This document shows, one piece after another, positions 1 through 10,000 of a stretch of 64,000 nucleotides of DNA (position 1 is its first letter; each line of letters starts with the position of its first letter). Source of the DNA: Chionoecetes opilio (taxonomy: Eukaryota; Arthropoda; Malacostraca; Decapoda; Majidae); NCBI GenBank assembly GCA_016584305.1, contig JACEEZ010006000.1:193501-257500 (forward strand), in the 5' to 3' direction. The translations under genes and the position numbers were made by a program. The notes beneath the pieces were generated by a model. It was not told the DNA's origin. It worked only from the letters and a program-made list of their open reading frames with translations, and did no database searches.

Positions 1-51
1 ACACACCACGCCAAAGCCTTGTTGCCTGAAGACACCAACGTGAGGTGTAAT

Positions 52-266
52 ACTTACTACATAAAAGTTCATCACTACTTACTACATAAAAGTTCATCAC
101 TACTTACTACATAAAAGTTCATCACTACTTACTACATAAAAGTTCATCACTACTTACTACATAAAAGTTCATCACTACTTACTACATAAAAGTTCATCAC
201 TACTTACTACATAAATCATCTACTACTCATAAAAGTTCATCACTACTTACTACATAAAAGTTCATA
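52..266. repeat. 25-bp tandem repeat, about 8 copies
   Basis: Unit TTACTACATAAAAGTTCATCA plus CTAC, nearly perfect, within a UBR4 intron. The stretch from 270 to 660 shows no gene or clear repeat. Confidence 0.9.
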
Positions 267-667
267 CAATGCAAAAGTCACACTTAACATAAATAGTGCT
301 CAATCAGAAACATGCCTGTATGTGTGCACTATAAAATGCCATGAAAAATGTTCCCAACAATAGTATCCATGCACTTTCAAATGAATATGAAGATGCTAGC
401 CAACAAAACAGAGATAACAGTGCATTCTGTGATGTAAGGATGGACAGGGAGTGGCGCAAATGCAGTGTAAGATGTGAGAGAAGAAATTGTTGAGCCACAT
501 ACGGTGTCCCTGAGCAGAATTTTGTCCAATCAAAACTGCATAATAGCAAAGGGCTCTAAAGTGTTGTTTTTGAGTCACTGCCTAAGCGTTTGGGCAGTGT
601 GAAATCCGGAGTCCTGTGTGTGTACTGTCTGAAGAACATCATTACATAGATCAAAGCATCTACTTAC

Positions 668-834
668 ACCTTAATTAGATTGATCCTGGTTGAGGCATTG
701 TCTTTCTTGCTGGGACTTCTGCCTTTGTCATCTTTCTTATCCTGGAGGGCCGCCGCGGAGGACACCACCACCATCAGCTGGTGGAGGCCGGTCATCACCA
801 GCCACGAGCCCATCAGCTGCAAGTTCTGCACATG
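668..834 (-). CDS. UBR4: UBR4 exon 9 (last in window)
   Basis: Acceptor TGTCCCGCAG; encodes HVQNLQLMGSWLVMTGLHQL and a Lys/Asp-rich stretch ending INLIK. It aligns with the UBR4 motif HYQNFQLLGAW. The donor is either GTAAGT (exon end 668) or GTGTAAG (exon end 670); 668 has the better consensus. Further exons must lie to the left of the window. Confidence 0.87.
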
Positions 835-1148
835 CTGCGGGACAGAGAGGAAGGCCTTTAAACTTCTGACACTGCACTACTTGACTCATGTTCTACATCA
901 AAGATTTCCCAATGTGTAATATTACTTTGTTCTTAGCTATCATTATCACTATCTATTATTTGCTTTAGTACTTCAGTTCATTCGTCTGTGTAGTTGTTTT
1001 GTTTTGTTTTTCCTGTATGCCTTGGGGTGAAAATAAAATGATTATTATTACAGTAAAACCTCTCATATTTGGACTAATTGGGCCAAGGAGTGGTCCGAGT
1101 AATGCAAGGATCCGAATAATGGGGGGATATGAAGAAGAAAAAAAAAAG

Positions 1149-1182
<34 letters not shown>

Positions 1183-4100
1183 ATAGGTGTATATAGCTAG
1201 GAAATTTCGACCCCTATAAAAAAAAAAAAATTAAATGTAAAAAATCTAGGTGTATATATATATAAAGCTAGGAAATTTCGACCCCTATAAAAAAAAAAAA
1301 ATTTAAATGTAAAAAATCTAGGTGTATATATATATATATAGCTAGGACATTTCGACCCCCTATAAAAAAAAAAATTTAAATGTAAAAAATCTAGATATAT
1401 ATATATAAAGCTAGGAAATTTCGACCCCCTATAAAAAAAAAAAATTTAAATGTAAAAAATCTAGGTGTATATATATATAAAGCTAGGAAATTTCGACCCC
1501 TTAAAAAAAAGAAAAAAAGAGGGGGAGGTCCGAATAATGTCAAAGTCTGAATAATGAGGGTCCAAATACGAGAGGTTTTACTGTATTATTATCCTTATCA
1601 TTTCTGAGATTAATTGAAAAAGATTGTGCATCAATATTACAGACATTAGAGAACTTCAAATACAGTACTATGATCATTGCATACCCATACTACACCCATT
1701 TTCGTGACAAACTCTCAAGTAAGCAATAGATTCTTTTCCACTGTTTATTAGTGTTAAGAACATAAGAACATAAGAAAGTAAGGAAGCTACAAGAGGCCGT
1801 GAGACCTACACGAGGTAGCTTCTGTTACTTAACTCTACCTACATCCACCTCTCTTCCCCATCCATGAATTTATCCAGACTCCTTTTAAAGACCCCAATAG
1901 ACTCTGCATTGACCACCTGATGACTTAGTCCATTCCAGTCATTCACCACCCTATTTGTGAACCAGTTTTTCCCAATTTCTTTTTAAATCTACGCTTTTCC
2001 AGCTTGAATCTGTTACTTCTCGTTCTACCCTGCTTACTAACCTTGGTAAGAACTTTTTAGATATTTTACATATTAGATTTTTTTAAGATCTTACGAGAAG
2101 CTACGTCTGCCCACACATACATGTTTAAGCATCAAGTCCATACAAGATCTTCGGCTCAATAGACCAGGGCTTGTGATCATTATATCTATGTATGATCATT
2201 GTGATATCTGGGGGGAAAAAAAGGCCAATTACTATATCAATCAAAATCAATCAATCAAAAAATCAAAAAATCAAATTCTCACATGTCCGCCGGCCCTAGT
2301 AGAGGATCGCACGGCATTCAGGATCACATTGAACAGGTCGAGAGCCTTCTCTGCGATGACGGGAGCAGCCGTGTCCAGGTCGTCCTCTCGGGGTGGTGGT
2401 GGTGTCTGGGGAGGCAGGGCAAAGGGGGTCTAGTGGTTATATCATGCAATAAATAATTATCGCATAAATATTATTTCACGTTAATTGAATGTGATATTTG
2501 ATTTTTCGCCATATTTTGAAAATTCTATATCAATATGCAGTTGTAAGACTTTCCACATTTTACTACCGTCAATAACACTATAGTCGCCACTGCACTAATG
2601 TCGCCAGGCGCCATATATTACAAATTTTAGCATCACTACAAACTTACATGTGCCACTAAAGAGGCATGCACAGTAGTTTATATTATGTACATGTCTTCAG
2701 TGGCACATACAAGTCAGTAGTGATGCTAAAATTTACAATACAGGAGAACCTCGTTATATCCGACCGCGGGGGGTGAGCGCATGCCAGGATAAATCATCTT
2801 GCCGTTGTTTTCGAGAGTTACTTTAGGAACGCCCAAATCCTTTTTTTTTTTTTTTTCCAGTTCCAGAGTTTATCAGTGGGGAAAAAAAAAGAAAAACTCT
2901 GGACGACTAGTGCGCTGGTTGAGGCTGCGTTGTTATATGCCGGTTAAAGAGGTTCTTGTAGATGGCCCGACTAGTGCATGGACTATAGTGTTATGACATA
3001 GTAGTAAGACAGAAATATGTCCACCTAACTACTTACCTGGACGAGGACGTTCCCTGTGAGGCGACGGCAATGATGGCGGTGGTGCAGGCCACGGTGAGGG
3101 CCGCCAGCAGGGCCGCCATGGCGATGGTGGACAGCTTCTGGAGGTGCACTGAGTTGAGGGGTTCCAGGAGGGGCAGGGACATGACGCGCCACACGGTGTT
3201 CAACTCGCTCACCACCACGTTCAGTCTGGGGTCACAACGCAGCATTAGAGAATTACTAACACTATATAGACTGACCTCACTAAACTACACCAACAACGCA
3301 TCATTACCACTACTACTACTACTACTATTACTACTGCTACTACTACCACCACCACTACTACTATGTACTACTACTATTACTACTAACACGGTCCTCAGAG
3401 AAAATAAGAAGAAAGAAAAAGAAAGAAACTAATAAGATAGAATAAGAGAAGACAACTAATTAAAGACCCAGACAGCAAGAAGAAACACGTCAGGGAGTGC
3501 CGTTAAAAAAGGCCTGACTCCCGACCAACAACTGAACTGAACATACCCAACAACTGAACTGAACATACCCAACAACTGAACTGAACATACCCAACAACTG
3601 AACTGAACATACCCAACAACTGAACTGAACATACCCCACAACTGAACTGAACACAGGCACCAGCACTCACCCAGCTTTCATGACGAGTGCCTCCGAGATG
3701 TTAGTGGGGAAGCTGTGACCTTTGCCCTCCAGCAGGTCTTTGTAGCGCTGGGTGTACTTGACGATGGTGGGCAGCTTGAGACACACATCAATCAGCTGCT
3801 CCCCCCCCAGGCTCTGCAGGGCCGACACACAACGCCCGGCAAACAGGTTCTGCATGAAAGAAGAAAATATTACCAACAATGAACTTTTAAATCACTTTTT
3901 TCAGTAAATCAAGGTTGTTAGATTTCAATAAACATGTGTTCTCTCTCGTACATAAACTAATATTACCAACAATGAACTTTTAATCACTTTTTTCAGTAAA
4001 TCAAGGTTGTTAGATTTGAATAAAACATACGTTCTCGTACATAAACTTCTCCTGAATACGATGGAGGTTTCAATTTATACATAAAAAGCGACATAGAAGA

Positions 4101-4807
4101 GAAAATGAAGGATATGCTTGAGTATGTTGCCTCTTGAGGGGTGTGCGGGAGGTAGGGAGAGAGGGAGGGAGGCAGAAAATGAAGGGTATGCTTGAGTATG
4201 TTGCCTCTTGAAGGGTGCGCGGGAGGTAGGGAGAGAAGGAGGGAGGCAGAAAATGAGGGATATGCTTGAGTATGTTGCCTCTTGAGTGGTGCGCAGGAGG
4301 TAGGGAGAAGGAGGGAGGCAAGTGGTAATATACATCCAATTTTCTTAGCACTAAATTGGCTTCTTGCAATCTCAATTTTTCTTATGTGCCATATCACTCT
4401 TGGGAAATGATCAATTCCATAAATAGAAAAACAATAACGAATTTAGTTTAAGCCCTTAAGACCCATTACGTAATTTCCATTGTAATCTGGCTATCATTAG
4501 ACAAATTTTAGTGTATATAAGCAATACTTTATAGATATAACCTGCTTAGTATCCTTGTCCACTAACTAATTTGGTATATTCAGTTACTTTTCGTAATTTT
4601 ATGGCTGGACAACATACAATTTTTTATAGCAAAGGAAAGATCTGGGCGTGAATGGGTTAAGAGCGTCGTATTCTAATTAAGAGTAAGTTAAGAGTATCAT
4701 AAGAGTATCATAAAAGGAGGCTAGATAATATCATGGATGGGGATGCAAGGTGGATGTAGGTAGTATTAAGTAACAGGAACTACCACGTTTAGGTATCGCA
4801 GCCTCTT

Positions 4808-4845
<38 letters not shown>

Positions 4846-4877
4846 TTTTGTATGTATGCCTTCGGGCGAGAATAAAA

Positions 4878-4927
<50 letters not shown>

Positions 4928-6966
4928 TCTTATCATGGCTCCAGACACTCACCCTCATGTCCAGGGCAGAGTCTGATACACTGGCGAGCGGGCCATCGTG
5001 TCCTTGTCTGCCGCGGCGGGTGTGGTGGAGGTGTGGGGTGGGCGTGGCCGGGAGCCCCCAAGGTCATGTATGGGTGACACTAACTGCTCCAGGATGATGG
5101 CACTGGGGTCACTGCGGCCTCTGCGTACCTCCTTGGACGTAGACTCCTTCTCTCCTGCACAAATATATGGTGTTAAATTAATAACAGGTCACAAAACTGG
5201 TATTAAATGAAGAACAGGTCACAAAACTGGTATTAAATGAATAACAGGTCACAAAACTGGTATTAAATGAATAACAGGTCACAAAACTGGTATTAAATGA
5301 ATAACAGGTCACAAATCTGGTATTAAATGAATAACAAGTAACAAAACTGGTATTAAATGAATAACAGGTCACAAATCTGGTATTAAATGAATAACAGGTC
5401 ACAAAACTGGTATTAAATGAATAACAGGTCACAAAACTGGTATTAAATGAATAACAGGTCACAAAACTGGTATTAAATGAATAACAGGTCACAAAACTGG
5501 TATTAAATGAATAACAGGTCACAAATCTGGTATTAAATGAATAACAGGTCACAAAACTGGTATTAAATGAATAACAGGTCACAAAACTGGTATTGCAGTA
5601 TTCTTTCTCTAGTCTTACCTGCCATGCTAACGTAGGATTAAACACGAAGTCAAACAAATATAGCAAACCATCTCATAAGCTTGGATCAGTTAGAGATGTG
5701 TGGCTATAGATAGATAGCTAGATAGATATTTCAGTGTAGTATACAATGAGAAGCACAGTGGATTCCTATGTAGTGTAGGTAGCACAGGATAATGACTGCA
5801 TCAGTGACAATCAACTACAAACCACAGCCTAGTGATATAAAAGTGGCAGTGATTTTGTGACTACCGTGTGAAAGTTGATGGATTGATTTAACCCCTTGAG
5901 GCCCAGAACGTAATTTCCATTGTAATTTGAGTATCATTAGACGATTATTAGTGACTATAAGCAATGTTTTACGGATATGACCTGTTTCGTATCCTTGTCG
6001 ACTAATTAATTTGGTATATTAAGTTACTTTTCGTGATTTTATGGCTAACAACAGATGATTTTTTTATAGCAAAGGAAACATCTGGGTGTGAAGGGGTTAA
6101 TGCCAAAAAAATGGGGAATGTGAAACTGTGTGAAAGTGGTAGATGACTTTTTGATGCTGGCTATCAGTGGTGGAGCACAAGGCTGAGCGAGTAGAGAGCA
6201 GCATCATGTAAGCATAGATCAGGTGCTGACATGCCATTGCCATACAAGGTCATAGCAATGCCTTTAGCAAACACAAGATGCATTAGTTTACCACAGCAGA
6301 AAATATGACAAGTGTTCAATTCTCCATACAAGATATGTATCTATATCAGAAAACTATGAGATTTTAGCCATTACAGTAATGAAAGAAAGAAAAGTGTGAG
6401 GCTACAACAACCTTACCTAGAGGAGGAAGAGGATATAGTGGGGGAGTATTTGTTCGGAGAGGGGAATGTGGAAGAAGCAAAAAGAACAATCAACAGTTTT
6501 TGGATGACCAGAGAAAATAAGAAGAAAGAAAAAGAAAGAAACTAATAAGATAGAATAAGAGAAGACAACTAATTAAAGACCCAGACAGCAAGAAGAAACA
6601 CGTCAGGGAGTGCCGTTGAAAAAGGCCTGACTCCCGACCCACAACTGAACTGAACTGAACTGATCTAAAATAATCTATATGATAATCTCTGTATCAGAAG
6701 TCTAGTGTTTTCCCACAAATACCAATATAGGTAATTAAAGGTAGATTTCTCACACCTACAAGGTTATAACAAAAAACTACTTCCGACTACTGCAAGGTAT
6801 TCTCAAATTTACAAGAGATTCCGGTAATTATGGAGGAGAGTTTCACGTTCGTTTTCAGGGACACCAACTACTTTTTCTTGGCCTACAATAGGTGCTTGTT
6901 CTAATGGTGCTAGTTTTATTTTGCGCAAACAAAAAACCAAAAAAAAACCATAAAAAAAAATAATAA

Positions 6967-7003
<37 letters not shown>

Positions 7004-10000
7004 AAAAAAAAATAGAAACCTAACCTAACCTTATGTTTTAACCTAACCTAACCTAACCTAACCTTACAGGCTTTAAAGAAATCTAACCTAACCTTAACCA
7101 CAAAATATTATAATTTTTTTTTTTTTTTTCATTGAGCGCAAGTAGAGTAGTAGTGTACAGTATACTGAGCCCCAAAAAAAATTTGAATTCGTGAGTAGTA
7201 AGGTCTGTAGCGTACGTGAAACTCTCCTCCATATTAACCGAGATTCCTTTCTTATAATTACGTAATCATCACAAAATCGAAAAACTTCAGTCAAGGCAGA
7301 AATATGAGTGTTCGATTCTCCATACAAGATAAGTATCTATATCAGAAAACTATAAGATATTAGCCATTACATAAACAATAATCTATATAATAATCTCAGT
7401 ATCAGAAGTATCAGAAATCTAGTGTTTCCCAAAAAAGTACCAATTTAATTCAAGGTAAACCTCACTTCTACTAGGTAAAAAAATTAAAAAACTACTTCCA
7501 ACTACTGCAGAGATTTTAAAATTTTACAAGATTCCTTTTTAATAATTATGTAGGTCAAGATCAAGTAATCATCACAAAATCGAAAATCTTCAGTAAAAGC
7601 AAGCGCACAAACCTGCATGGCCAGGGAGGGAGGACAAGCGCACACGCCCACAACTCAACACAAGGACCACAACACACACTCTCACAAGCCATGACGACCA
7701 CCCTCACTATTACAACAGACCTGTAGGAGGAGGGGTACCTGGAGCAACAGTCTTGATGTGCGGAGGGAGTTTGGCGGCCTTCATGGCGGCCGTGAGGGCT
7801 GCCTGGTCGGCGCGGTGCAGCGCTCCTGATCCGCGGCACAGCGCCTTGATGCCCGCCAGGAGGTGCTTGTCATGCACACACACCATGCGCTCCTTCTCCC
7901 CTCTGTGGCATAGAAGAACATATGAAAATAAGGAAGCTATAGAACATAAGAACATAAGAAAATAAGGAAGCTATAGAACATAAGAACATTAGAAAATAAG
8001 GAAGCTACAGAACATAAGAACATAAGAAAATAAGGAAGCTATAGAACATAAGAACATTAGAAAATAAGGAAGCTACAGAACATAAGAACATAAGAAAATA
8101 AGGAAGCTATAGAACACACGAACATTAGAAAATAAGGAAGCTACAGAACATAAGAACATAAGAAAATAAGGAAGCTATAGAACACACGAACATTAGAAAA
8201 TAAGGAAGCTACAGAACATAAGAACATAAGAAAATAAGGAAGCTATAGAACACACGAACATTAGAAAATAAGGAAGCTACATAACATAAGAACATAAGAA
8301 AGCTACAGAACATAAGAACATAAGAAACACACATACACACACACCATGCACTCCTTCTCCCCTCTGTGACATAAGAACATAAGGAAGCTATAAATAAATA
8401 ACAATATAAATAAAACTGATCCATTTATAGGCCAATTATAATAGTATGCTGTCTTTTATTTAATTTTTATGCCTTATTTTACTTTCTTGACACTGATAAA
8501 CTATAATTCCTCTCATAAGAACATAAGAAAATAAGGAAGCTACAAGAGGCCGCGAGACCTACACGTGGTAGTTCCTGTCACTTAACACTACCTACATCCA
8601 CCTTTCATCCCCATCCATGAATTTATCCAGCCTCCATTTAAACCTCCCTATCGACTCCGCACTAACTACCTGACGACTGAGTCCATTCCAATCATTTACC
8701 ACCCTATTTGTGAACCCGTTTTTCCCAATTTCCTTTTAAAATCTATGCTTTTCCAGCTTGAATAGAAACAGCTTCATAAACACAATGATGAGAAAGTACA
8801 AACACTTGCTCTACAGTTTCCACATATGAGGCGCTTATTTCAGAAAGTCGATAAGCGCCACCAATAAAAAACTAAGAAAATGGCTTCAAAATGTTTCTAT
8901 GTTCAAAATGACACATCTTTTGAACCAAGCATACAAAATAATGAATTCATCTATTTGTATGCTTGGTTCAAAAGATATGACATTTTGAACATACACATTT
9001 TGAAGCCCTTTACTTAGTTTTTTATTGATGGGGCTGATCGACTTTCTGAAATAAGCGCCTCATATATCCTATTGAACAGTGTCGATGTAATTTGACATAG
9101 CAACTTACTCAGCTGGTGTAGTGGAACTTGAGCCTGTGGTGGTGGTAGAAGTGGTTGTGGTGGTAAGTGTTGCTCCATTTGTGGTGTTTGGTGGTGCAGT
9201 GGTGGTGGTTGGTGGGGTGGTGGCAGGAGAGCCAGATGAGGGTGTAGGGACAGGCAGACTCCCAGTGCCACCACCAGAAGGGGGGACTGTTGCTCCAGTA
9301 GTGGTGGTGGTGGTAGTGGTGGTTGGGGAAGAGGATGGGGAGGAGTGGGGTGCTGGGGTGGTGACGTTGGTGGGTGGAGAGCCGACATGGCTTACTAAAT
9401 ATTGAAGCAGCACCTTAGCAGCACTCACAGCTGACTCACACCTCCAACAGTCACTGCAAGGAAAAATAAAAGCATTTAGGCTATTATGTATTTTTTTGCT
9501 CAAGGACTTAAGTGAACTCCTTGTCTTGTTGTTCCCTGTGCATTCGGTCAGCGGTTCGAGTCTGCCTAGTTCGTGCTGACGTGGCGGCCTTTGTATAGTC
9601 AATAACCTTGTAGTTGGTACTTGCAAAGTGTCTAGATAGGATGAAAATCTTATCTCTTATCTGTCTTGTTGTTGTTGCTTTTTTGCCTGTATGCCTCCGG
9701 GTGATATTAAAATTATTATTATTATTATTATAGAGGTATATAGCTATTATCAATTATTTACTTTAGTACTTAAGTTCATTCCCTCGTCTCTATATTATGT
9801 TGTTGTTTTTCTGGTATGCCTTCGGGTGCGAATAAAATTATTATTATTATTACTATTATTATTATATCCTTCCCTAACAAGGTATGAACAATAAAACATT
9901 CATAGTAATACGCTACATTGACACAGGTAATTGAGAGACCATCAAAGTACACTCAAGTCTTGGATTCGGACTATGTTTACATCAAGTTGTGAAGCCAATG

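Noticed and set aside
5178..5666. 162-codon minus-strand frame with a ten-residue repeat
   Set aside because: Direct product of the 30-bp satellite inside a UBR4 intron.
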